Source: CAVQGZ01 sp942491665 | Lineage (GTDB): Bacteria > Actinomycetota > Actinomycetes > Jiangellales > Jiangellaceae | DNA length: 64,000 nucleotides | Direction of reading: 5' to 3' | Assembly: GCA_942491665.1 (NCBI GenBank) | Contig: CALOBR010000015.1 | Span: 13,758 to 77,757, forward strand | In this document: one piece after another, positions 56,856-64,000 of the stretch | How positions within the stretch are numbered: the first letter of the stretch is position 1 | How the letters are laid out: every line of letters starts with the position of its first letter | Made by a program: the position numbers and the translations under genes | Notes under the pieces: generated by a model | The model's input: the letters and a program-made list of their open reading frames with translations, nothing else | Databases searched by the model: none | What the model was told of the DNA's origin: nothing

Positions 56856-58331
56856 GTGCCTGGACGTCGAGCGGCCGTCGCCGCGGGATCGACCGGGGCC
56901 GTCGAGGCTGCCGGTCACGTCCTGCGCGCAGGCGGCAACGCGGTCGACGCGGCGGTTGGCGCCGCCTTCGCGGCCACAGTCTGCGAACCAGGTCTTGCCA
57001 GCCTGGCCGGCGGGGGCTTTCTCACCGTCCGGACGGACGACGGCGAGGAGGTCGTCCACGACTTCTTCGTCAACGCGCCGGGGCTCGGTCGCCGTGACGA
57101 CGCGCCCGCAACGACGTTGGACACTGTCACCATCAAGTTCGGCGGAGCCGATCAGGTGTTCCACGCAGGACTGGGCTCGCTCGCGGTGCCTGGAACGCTG
57201 GCGGGCCTGCTGCACGCCCACGGCAGGCACGGCCGACTCGATCTCGCTGAGGTCGTTGCTCCCGCGACGCGACTCGCGACCGAGGGCTGGACTGTCGATG
57301 CGACGCAGCACTCCGTCGGCGTCCTGCTCGCCGAGATCTTCCGGTTGAGCGACGAGTGCTGGTCGCTGTACTCGATCGACGGCGCAACTCCGCCCGTCGG
57401 CTCGGTTCTTACCAACCCGGAGTTGGCAGCCACACTGCAGTCGATCGCGAGCGGGAACGTGCGCCGCTTCGCCGACATCGAGGGCGTGCGTGCGCTGCTG
57501 GACGACATCGCGGCCGTGGGCGGCGCCCTGACTGCCGACGACCTGGCCGCCTACGCCCCCGTCGAGCGGGCACCGCTGCGGGCGGGCCACCGCGGCGCGG
57601 TGCTGTCGACCAACCCGGCGCCGTCGTTCGGCGGGCCAATCCTCGCCGAGGCCACCCGGCTTCTCGGCGAGCAGGGCCCGGTGTCCACCGACGCAGCGGG
57701 CGCCACCAGGCTCATCGAGGCACTGCGCGGGGCAACGGAGCGCGAGAAGGAGCTGCGTCGCCGCGTCCAGGTCGCAGTCAAGGGGACAACGCACGTCAGC
57801 GTCGTCGATGACGACGGAGCCGTGGCATCGCTCACCCAGTCGAACGGGTCGAGCAGCGGCATCATGGTGCCGGGCGCGGGCGTCCAGATGAACAACGTAA
57901 TGGGCGAAGAAGACCTGCACCCGGCGGGCCTGCACACCGCCGTCCCCGGGTCACGGATCGGCTCGATGATGGCGCCGTCCCTGCTCGACCTGCCCGACGG
58001 TCGCGTCGTGGCGCTCGGTAGCGGCGGAAGCGAGCGCATCCGCAGTGCGATGCTGTCGGTGCTCGTGGGGCTCGTCGACCGCGGCGAGCACGCGGACGGG
58101 GCGGTCGAGGCGCCCCGCGTCCACTGGGACGGGTCAACGGTCCAGGCGGAGCCGCCAATCGACGATGACGTCGCGGACGCCCTGGCGCTGCTCGGCCCGG
58201 TCACGCGGTGGGCCGGCAAGCACCTGTACTTCGGCGGCGCCCACGTCGTGGTGCGCTACCCGGACGGGCGGGTGGAGGCGCACGGCGACTCACGCCGCGG
58301 CGGCGCGTCCGCCGTCATCGACCTGCCCTGA
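56856..58331 (+). CDS. ggt: Gamma-glutamyltransferase
   Basis: 491 residues from the GTG at 56856; TACAGT 6 bp upstream looks like a -10 of a leaderless transcript. The upstream frame to 56757 is possible but overlaps the tRNA flank. N-terminal-nucleophile hydrolase fold: GGNAVDAAVGAAFAATVCEPGLASLAGGGFL, self-cleavage and nucleophile Thr in KGTTHVSVVDDDGAVASLTQSN, then GSRIGSMMAPSLL and LGSGGSERI (gamma-glutamyl binding). It transfers or hydrolyses gamma-glutamyl groups of glutathione-like compounds. No signal peptide is seen, so it may be intracellular. Confidence 0.9.
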   Translation: MPGRRAAVAAGSTGAVEAAGHVLRAGGNAVDAAVGAAFAATVCEPGLASLAGGGFLTVRTDDGEEVVHDFFVNAPGLGRRDDAPATTLDTVTIKFGGADQVFHAGLGSLAVPGTLAGLLHAHGRHGRLDLAEVVAPATRLATEGWTVDATQHSVGVLLAEIFRLSDECWSLYSIDGATPPVGSVLTNPELAATLQSIASGNVRRFADIEGVRALLDDIAAVGGALTADDLAAYAPVERAPLRAGHRGAVLSTNPAPSFGGPILAEATRLLGEQGPVSTDAAGATRLIEALRGATEREKELRRRVQVAVKGTTHVSVVDDDGAVASLTQSNGSSSGIMVPGAGVQMNNVMGEEDLHPAGLHTAVPGSRIGSMMAPSLLDLPDGRVVALGSGGSERIRSAMLSVLVGLVDRGEHADGAVEAPRVHWDGSTVQAEPPIDDDVADALALLGPVTRWAGKHLYFGGAHVVVRYPDGRVEAHGDSRRGGASAVIDLP

Positions 58332-58466
58332 CCGCCTCGCGAGCCCTCGAAGCGGCATCGTGGCCGTGGGCCGACAGATGGCAGCGGGATGGGGGCGGCC
58401 CCAGCCTGCACGACCCCGCTCCCATGTCGCGCCCAGTGTGGACGATCCCGCTCCCACCAGCACCGA

Positions 58467-58513
58467 CCGCTAGTAGCGCGGCTTGACCAGGCGGAGGAGG
58501 ATCGTGTCGCGGA
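58467..58513 (-). repeat. Remnant copy of the lysS 3' end
   Basis: 47 bp with about seven mismatches to 59141-59187, the end of lysS. On the minus strand it still reads RDTIL-LVKPRY and a TAG, compared with RDTILFPLVKPRS and a TAG in lysS. The two copies lie in direct orientation on either side of the NTF2-like gene. Confidence 0.8.
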
Positions 58514-58576
58514 CGCGACGTCAGTCCCTTGACGCGGTTCTGCTGCCGGACGACAACGGTATGTGGAGGTGGTGTC

Positions 58577-59080
58577 ATGCAGTCTCCACCGCAGGTCACA
58601 AAACCGGACCGCATGAGCTCGCGCGTGATGCCGTGGCTTGTCAGTGGTGTCGTTGGCGTAGCACTCGGCCTGGGCGCTGGATGGCTGATCTTCGCGCCGA
58701 CCTCGGCGAACGCCGAGGTCGCAGCCCTGATCGATGACTACCTGGAGGCGTGGGACGCCGGGGACGGTGAGGCGGTCGTGTCCTTCATGACGGAGGACGG
58801 TGTCCACTTCAGCGGGGGTGCGTCAGAAGGCAAAGCAGCCAACGACGACGGCGCGCTGGGACTCGCGGCATTCGTCGAGCGACTTGACTGGGCGACGTTT
58901 GAGCGTGTGAGCGACCCCGTCGTCTCCGAGGGGCCCCCCTATGAGGCAGCCATCATCGTCCAGTTGACCAACACTGGGCAGGACTCGTTCGAGGCTGTCG
59001 AGGCTTTCTCGATCGTCGAAGGCGACGACGGTGCGCTCAGGATCGCCGTCGATAGCTCCGAGATCGCCGGCCTCGGCTGA
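58577..59080 (+). CDS. Membrane-anchored NTF2/SnoaL-like protein
   Basis: 167 residues from the ATG at 58577 (GGAGGTGG upstream). One N-terminal membrane helix (WLVSGVVGVALGLGAGWLIF, about 19-38), then an NTF2-like domain: VAALIDDYLEAWDAGDGEAVVSFMTEDGVHFSG, a strand-rich region (YEAAIIVQLTN) and a final EAFSIVEGDDGALRIAV. SnoaL-like folds bind small hydrophobic ligands or act as isomerases. Probably an extracytoplasmic domain. It lies between two copies of the lysS 3' end. Confidence 0.7.
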   Translation: MQSPPQVTKPDRMSSRVMPWLVSGVVGVALGLGAGWLIFAPTSANAEVAALIDDYLEAWDAGDGEAVVSFMTEDGVHFSGGASEGKAANDDGALGLAAFVERLDWATFERVSDPVVSEGPPYEAAIIVQLTNTGQDSFEAVEAFSIVEGDDGALRIAVDSSEIAGLG

Positions 59081-59143
59081 ACCAGCGGTCCATGCATCCG
59101 GTCGCTCGCGACTGGGCTGGCGCGGCTTAGGGCCCGTCACCCG

Positions 59144-60685
59144 CTACGAGCGCGGCTTGACCAGGGGGAACAGGATCGTGTCGCGGATGCCCAACCCCGT
59201 CAGCGTCATGACGAGACGGTCGATGCCGAACCCCACCCCTCCGGCAGGCGGCATGCCGTACTCGAGCGCCCGCAAGAAATCCTCGTCCACAGCCATCGCC
59301 TCCTCGTCGCCGCCCGCCGCGCGCAGCGACTGCGCGTAGAAGCGCTCCGCCTGGTCGAGCGGGTCGATGAGCTCGGAGTACCCGGTGCCCTGCTCTGCCC
59401 CCCAGCACACGAGGTCCCACTTCTCCGTCAATCGCGGCTCGTCGCGGTGAACGCGGGTGAGCGGGGCGTTCTCCTTGGGAAAGTCCTGGTAGAAGACCGG
59501 GGTCGTGGTCGTCTTCTCCACCAGCTCGACGTACAGCTCTTCCAGCAGCATGGGGACGCTCGCCTGCGGCGGCTCCTGGAGCCCGAGCCGCTCGGCGTGG
59601 GTCCGCAGAACCTTGATCGGGGTGTCGAGACCGACCGGCTCACCGAGCGCCTCGCTCAGTGCGCCGATCATCGTCTTGACCGGCCAGTCGCCGGAGAGGT
59701 CGTACTCGCGCACCGGACCATCGGCCTCGACCCGGCGCGCCACCGGCTCGCCGAACACCTCGACCGCCGCGGCCTGGATGGCCGCCTGCGTCAGCTCGCG
59801 CATCGTGGAGTAGTCGCCGTAGGCCTCGTAGGCCTCCAGCATGGTGAACTCCGGGTTGTGCGTGGAGTCGGCCCCCTCGTTGCGAAAGTTGCGGTTGATC
59901 TCGAACACCTTCTCGGCCCCACCGACCATGAGCCGCTTGAGGTAGAGCTCGGGCGCGATGCGCAGGTATAGGGGCATGTCGTACGCGTTGATGTGGGTGA
60001 CGAACGGACGCGCGTTCGCGCCGCCGTGCAGCACCTGCAGCATCGGCGTCTCGACCTCGACGTAGCCGCGGGCGTGCATGACGTCGCGCACCGCGCGTAC
60101 TACCCCGGCACGCAAGTGGAGCATGTCGCGCGCCTCGGGGCGCACGATCAGGTCGACGTAGCGCATGCGCACTCGGGCCTCGGGGTCGGTGAGGCCCTTG
60201 TGCTTCTCCGGCAGCGGACGCAGCGACTTGCCCGTCAAGGCGAAGGAGTCGGCCAGCACCGAGAGCTCGCCGCGGCGGCTGGTGATCACCTCGCCGGTGA
60301 TGCCGACATGGTCGCCGAGGTCGATGTCGTGTTTCCATGACGCCAGGGCGTCCACACCGGTCTTGTCGAGCGACAGCATCACCTGCAGGTCGCCCGTGCC
60401 GTCACGCAGCGTGGCGAAGCAGAGCTTGCCGCCGTCGCGCTTGAGGATGATGCGCCCAGTGACGCCCGCGGTCACCCCCGTGGTGGCGTCGGCGTCCAGG
60501 TCGCCGAACTGCTCGCGCACAGCGGCCAGCGTGTGGGTGCGGTCGTAGCCGACCGGGTAAGGCTCGATCCCCCGCTCACGCAGCGCGTCCAGCTTGGCCC
60601 GACGCACCCGCATCTGCTCGGGAAGCTCGTCGTCCTCGTCGGGCGCGCCCAGCGGCTGGGCCTGGGTCGGCTGGTCGGTGGTCAC
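59144..60685 (-). CDS. lysS: Lysyl-tRNA synthetase, class II
   Basis: 513 residues from a GTG at 60685. An N-terminal OB-fold anticodon-binding domain (TGRIILKRDGGKLCFATLRDGTGDLQVML) is followed by class II motifs 1 (VRAVRDVMHARGYVEVETPML), 2 (FEINRNFRNEGADSTHNPEFTMLEAYEAY) and 3 (GVGFGIDRLVMTLTG). It charges tRNA-Lys. Standard length. A core gene that marks the chromosomal backbone here. A 47-bp copy of its 3' end lies 0.7 kb downstream. Confidence 0.97.
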   Translation of the reverse strand: MTTDQPTQAQPLGAPDEDDELPEQMRVRRAKLDALRERGIEPYPVGYDRTHTLAAVREQFGDLDADATTGVTAGVTGRIILKRDGGKLCFATLRDGTGDLQVMLSLDKTGVDALASWKHDIDLGDHVGITGEVITSRRGELSVLADSFALTGKSLRPLPEKHKGLTDPEARVRMRYVDLIVRPEARDMLHLRAGVVRAVRDVMHARGYVEVETPMLQVLHGGANARPFVTHINAYDMPLYLRIAPELYLKRLMVGGAEKVFEINRNFRNEGADSTHNPEFTMLEAYEAYGDYSTMRELTQAAIQAAAVEVFGEPVARRVEADGPVREYDLSGDWPVKTMIGALSEALGEPVGLDTPIKVLRTHAERLGLQEPPQASVPMLLEELYVELVEKTTTTPVFYQDFPKENAPLTRVHRDEPRLTEKWDLVCWGAEQGTGYSELIDPLDQAERFYAQSLRAAGGDEEAMAVDEDFLRALEYGMPPAGGVGFGIDRLVMTLTGLGIRDTILFPLVKPRS

Positions 60686-60706
60686 AGTCGCCCAACCGTA
60701 GTGCGA

Positions 60707-62467
60707 TCAGCGCTCAGACGATGCGCCGGAGTCGACGACGCGCGAGCCCGGGTCGGGCGGGTCCACCAGGTCGCGGTAGGCCTCGAGCCGGGCGACGGTG
60801 GCCGCGTCCCACCCGTCAGGCTGGATCACCGCCGCCCACCCGGTGGCGTGGGCGTCGGAGTAGTTGTGCCCGAACCCCGGCGGCACGATGCCGTTCGTGG
60901 TGAAGTCGATCAGCATCTGCTCCCACGTGAACAGCGGCCACCAGGCCATCCGCTCGGGGAGCGTGTCGAAGCGGGACTGCCCGATCCACGCCGGACGCGT
61001 GCGCCACAGCGAGCCTTCGAGGTAGGCAACGGGGTCGGTGGCGCTGTGCATGAAGAGGATGCGGTTCGGACCCCACGCGGGATCGGCCAGGTCTACTCTC
61101 CCGGCGCTGGCCGCGAACCGCGCGACCGTCCCGTCGTCGACGACCGGCTCCCAGGCCGGGGTGCCCTCGCGGAACGACACCCACTGCGAGATCAGGTCGC
61201 TCGTGGCCGGGGTTCCGACCCACAGGACGCCGTCGAACTGCCCGGCCACCTGCTCAGGGCTCTGCCCGACGAACACGTCCTGCGAGCCGATCGCCCCGAG
61301 GCTCTCCCCGTTGAGGTACAGATCGGGTCGCTCGTCGGCAGGCAGCGCGGCGACCGCCTCGGTGAACGCGTCGACCAGCGCCTTCGCCTCGCGGTCGACG
61401 CCGGTGGGGTCGGTCAGCGCGGTCAGCCAGGACGGCACGGACGAGTAGGCGCTGGCGGCCGTGGCGACGTCGCCGTTGGCGACGTACTCCAGCGTCCTGG
61501 CCGAGACCGGGTGGACGGCCCCGAGACCACTGGTGACGACGACGACGAGCGACTCGCGGTCGAAGCCGCCGGCACGACGGGTCTCCTGCACCAGCAGCGT
61601 GGCCCGCTCCTCGGGGGTGTCGGCCTGCTCCCTGCCCACGTAGACGCGCACGGGCTCCTGCGCCGGCACCCCGGAGAACCCCTCGATCGTGGCGGCGTTC
61701 GGCCCGTCGGTCACGAAGTCGCGACCCTGCCGCCCGAGTGTCTCCCACTCGACCAGGGACGCAGGGCTGCCCGAGCGCAACGGCGACATGGACTGCTGCT
61801 GACCGGCGGTGTCGGAATCGGCACGCACGTACGACTGGTAGACGACCGCCAACATGCCGGCAAGCACGCCGACGACCACAGCGGCCATCGTCAGCCCACC
61901 CAGCAGCGTCGACATCCCCGGTGACGGGACGACGCGACGCCACCTACGGCCCAGCCTGCGCCCCCCGGCGCGGAAGCTGCGTCCGAGACCGACGAGAAGC
62001 ACAGTGGCCAGCGGCGCGATGACGACGACGAGGGGCCATGACGGCAGCCCCCACCCGGCGGAGGCGGCCATCTCAGTCTGCCACTGCAGCGCGAACGGGG
62101 TCAGCGCGAGAGCACCTGTGGCTGCGACGCCGAAGGCGCTCAGCGCGACCCGACGAGCGGTGTCGTGCGAGTCGAGCCACCGCCGGTCGCCGGTGACGAG
62201 CCGAGCAAGCGCGCCGAGGATTGCGCCGATCGCGTAGCCGGTCAGCGGCAGCAGCGTGCTCATCACCACCTGGACAGTGGTCGTACGAGGCACCATCGTG
62301 GGTGTCAGCGAGACAAGGTATCCCACCCAGGCAAGCACCAGACCCGTCGCCGAGACAGCAGGCCTGGTTCGCCATGACCCCAACGCCCGCGCCGGGACGC
62401 TGGCCTCGGCTGTCGAGATAGCCCTGCCTCCTGTGGGCTGGGGAGCAGGCGCGCCGTTCAGGAGCAC
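60707..62467 (-). CDS. Alpha/beta-hydrolase-family membrane protein (PF10081 type)
   Basis: 586 residues. The N-terminal half has about five membrane helices (residues 35-225), then a C-terminal alpha/beta-hydrolase domain with nucleophile elbow NGESLGA, an upstream VTSGLGAVHP and late FTTNGIVPPGFGHNY. Membrane-bound enzymes of this family are widespread in actinobacteria; the substrate is probably a lipid or ester. Its start overlaps the next gene's stop by 10 bp (both minus strand), so the two are co-transcribed. Confidence 0.85.
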   Translation of the reverse strand: MLLNGAPAPQPTGGRAISTAEASVPARALGSWRTRPAVSATGLVLAWVGYLVSLTPTMVPRTTTVQVVMSTLLPLTGYAIGAILGALARLVTGDRRWLDSHDTARRVALSAFGVAATGALALTPFALQWQTEMAASAGWGLPSWPLVVVIAPLATVLLVGLGRSFRAGGRRLGRRWRRVVPSPGMSTLLGGLTMAAVVVGVLAGMLAVVYQSYVRADSDTAGQQQSMSPLRSGSPASLVEWETLGRQGRDFVTDGPNAATIEGFSGVPAQEPVRVYVGREQADTPEERATLLVQETRRAGGFDRESLVVVVTSGLGAVHPVSARTLEYVANGDVATAASAYSSVPSWLTALTDPTGVDREAKALVDAFTEAVAALPADERPDLYLNGESLGAIGSQDVFVGQSPEQVAGQFDGVLWVGTPATSDLISQWVSFREGTPAWEPVVDDGTVARFAASAGRVDLADPAWGPNRILFMHSATDPVAYLEGSLWRTRPAWIGQSRFDTLPERMAWWPLFTWEQMLIDFTTNGIVPPGFGHNYSDAHATGWAAVIQPDGWDAATVARLEAYRDLVDPPDPGSRVVDSGASSER

Positions 62468-63987
62468 CGCAGGCCTTCCTCAGGAACAGTCCCATCGACG
62501 AAGAATTCGTCCACCGCAGAGTCGACGCACTCGTTGCCCTTGCGGTACGCGGTATGCGGGGTGCCTTCGTACGTGAGCAGTACTCCCGACTCCATCTGCT
62601 CGGCTAGCGACACCGCCCACTCATACGGCGTGGCCGGGTCGCCCGTCGTGCCTACCACCAGCACCGGCGGTGCCTCCGGGGCGGGCACCGGGGCCGGCAG
62701 GCCGTCGGACGGGATGGGCCAGTCCGTGCAAGCGGTCAGCCCCCAGGCCAGCGATTCCCCGAACCGGGGGGAGACCGAGGTGAACTCCGGCAGCAGCGCC
62801 TCGACGTCGGCCGGGGTCGAGTTGCCCGGTCGGTCGAGGCACGACACCGGGGTGAACACGTCCCACTGGTTGGTGGGGAACGTGCCGTCGGGGCTGCGCT
62901 GCAAGTACGCGTCGGCCGCCGCGAGCAAGGCAGTCCCGTCCCCGGCCAGCGCCTGCTCGAGGGCCTGCTCCAGCAGGGGGTAGCCCTGGCTGGCGGGCCA
63001 GTAGAGCGGCCCGATGATGCCGTACACGGCCAGCGTCTGACTCAAGGGGCGCGACGAGGTCGGCAGCGGGCTGTCGTCGGCGGTCTCGATGATGCTGGAG
63101 ACGACGTCCAGCACCTGCTGCTGGGTGCTGCCCAGGGAGCAGCCCTGCGCGAGGCAGTCGTCGACGAACCGGCTGAGCGCCAGCTCGAAGCCGCCTGCCT
63201 GGCCGAGCAGCACGTCCTTGTCGCTCAGCAGCGGGTCGACGGCGCCGTCCAGCACCAGGCGCCCCGCTGCGGCTGGGAACTGGCGGGCGTACTCCGCCCC
63301 GATGGACGTGCCGTAGGACTTGCCCAGGTACGTCAGCGTGTCGTCGCCCACAACGGCCCGCAGAACGTCGAGGTCGCGGGCGACGTCCATCGTCCCGACG
63401 TGCGGCAGCAGGTTGCCGGACTTCGTCTGGCACCCAGCCCGAAACTCCTCGGTGCTGGCCAGCAGTGCGTCGACCTCGTCCGGGGTGTCCGGCGTAGGGT
63501 CACCCTCGACGAACGACCGGTCGAGGTCGGCGTCGCTGATGCACTCGACCGGAGTCGACTGCCCGACGCCGCGGGGGTCGAACCCGACCACGTCGTACAC
63601 GGCGCGCACCGCCGGGCTGACGATCACGTCGGCCGCAGCCGCGTACTCGAGACCGGACGCTCCGGGGCCGCCGGGGTTGACGAAGAGCGACCCGACACGG
63701 CGTGCCGGGTCGGTAGCCGGCACCTTGAGCAGCGCCAGCTCGATCGTCTCGCCGGTTGGGTCCGCGTAGTCGAGGGGGGCGGTCACGGTCGCGCACTCGA
63801 GACCGTCGCGGCACGGCTGCCAGTCGGGCTGCTGGTCGTAGAACCGGGCCAGGTCGGCAGCGACAGGCTCCGTCGACGGCGACGCCTGCACGGTGGAGAT
63901 GGGGGTTGGCTCAGGCTCGGCCTCGGCGGTGGCGCAGCCTGTCGCAACCAGGGCAAGGACGCCGAGCAACGCCCAGCGGCGGTTCAT
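62458..63987 (-). CDS. Secreted lipoprotein alpha/beta-hydrolase, tripeptidyl-aminopeptidase type
   Basis: 509 residues; the gene is complete, starting 13 bases before the window end. Lipoprotein signal (WALLGVLALVATGCA, Cys18). Proline-iminopeptidase/TAP-like hydrolase: oxyanion VNPGGPGASG, FDPRGVGQSTP, nucleophile GKSYGTSIGAEYA, acid in VVGTTGDPATPYEWA, His in YEGTPHTAY, C-terminal TAP domain with VDEFFVDGTVP. It probably removes N-terminal peptides from extracellular substrates. First gene of the pair with 60707-62467. Confidence 0.9.
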   Translation of the reverse strand: MNRRWALLGVLALVATGCATAEAEPEPTPISTVQASPSTEPVAADLARFYDQQPDWQPCRDGLECATVTAPLDYADPTGETIELALLKVPATDPARRVGSLFVNPGGPGASGLEYAAAADVIVSPAVRAVYDVVGFDPRGVGQSTPVECISDADLDRSFVEGDPTPDTPDEVDALLASTEEFRAGCQTKSGNLLPHVGTMDVARDLDVLRAVVGDDTLTYLGKSYGTSIGAEYARQFPAAAGRLVLDGAVDPLLSDKDVLLGQAGGFELALSRFVDDCLAQGCSLGSTQQQVLDVVSSIIETADDSPLPTSSRPLSQTLAVYGIIGPLYWPASQGYPLLEQALEQALAGDGTALLAAADAYLQRSPDGTFPTNQWDVFTPVSCLDRPGNSTPADVEALLPEFTSVSPRFGESLAWGLTACTDWPIPSDGLPAPVPAPEAPPVLVVGTTGDPATPYEWAVSLAEQMESGVLLTYEGTPHTAYRKGNECVDSAVDEFFVDGTVPEEGLRCS

Positions 63988-64000
63988 GCCTCGTCGCCGG

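Noticed and set aside
56520..57935. Long minus-strand open frame across the tRNA and ggt genes
   Set aside because: It is antisense to a well-conserved gene and to the tRNA; long antisense frames are expected at this G+C content.
1..64000. CRISPR arrays, rRNA genes, riboswitches, replication origin
   Set aside because: No regularly spaced short repeats, no rRNA-like sequence and no recognisable riboswitch leader or DnaA-box cluster were seen on reading both strands.

Overview
The window is high-G+C actinobacterial DNA (Actinomycetota). The signs are many GTG starts, two very large MalT/LAL-type LuxR regulators, a SARP-type regulator with BTAD, NB-ARC and TPR parts, and many small actinobacterial families (DUF1254, DUF1269, DUF2252, DUF4235, DUF7144). 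The genus cannot be named from the sequence. No rRNA, CRISPR array or replication origin was seen. One tRNA gene, tRNA-Thr(CGU), is present.

Region A (1 to about 32.4 kb) is a stress and membrane gene block. It holds DUF1254 proteins, three DUF1269 glycine-zipper proteins, a DUF2252 protein, an AarF/UbiB kinase operon, a ClC channel, a SulP transporter, a metallophosphoesterase, a diacylglycerol-kinase-like enzyme, a P-type ATPase, an HD hydrolase and PPK2. Two LAL regulators lie in the block (6806-9508 and 29686-32370). Nine promoters between 5.85 and 29.03 kb share one architecture: a 15-bp palindrome YACCC-N5-GGGTR, 23 intervening bases, then an NANNNT hexamer. The palindrome would be centred near -43, the class II position used by LuxR-type activators, so these genes look like one undescribed regulon. 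The block also carries a decayed IS21 element and several gene remnants.

Region B (about 32.9 to 56.6 kb) is an accessory array cut into segments by at least eleven copies of one dispersed repeat, all in the same orientation. The repeat core reproduces the T-arm and 3' acceptor strand of the tRNA-Thr gene at 56652-56725, which closes the array. Long copies also encode the C-terminal part of a ribbon-helix-helix antitoxin. The segments hold four toxin-antitoxin loci, a SARP regulator, hydrolases, an N-terminally truncated tyrosine recombinase, a DUF3419/GNAT pair, an unknown two-gene operon, a MarR/phosphotransferase divergon, an IS110 transposase and secreted proteins. It resembles an integron-like or att-accretion array at a tRNA gene.

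Region C (56.65 to 64 kb) looks like core chromosome: tRNA-Thr, gamma-glutamyltransferase, a membrane-anchored NTF2-like protein lying between two copies of the lysS 3' end, lysS, and two alpha/beta-hydrolases. The last hydrolase is complete and starts 13 bases before the window edge.
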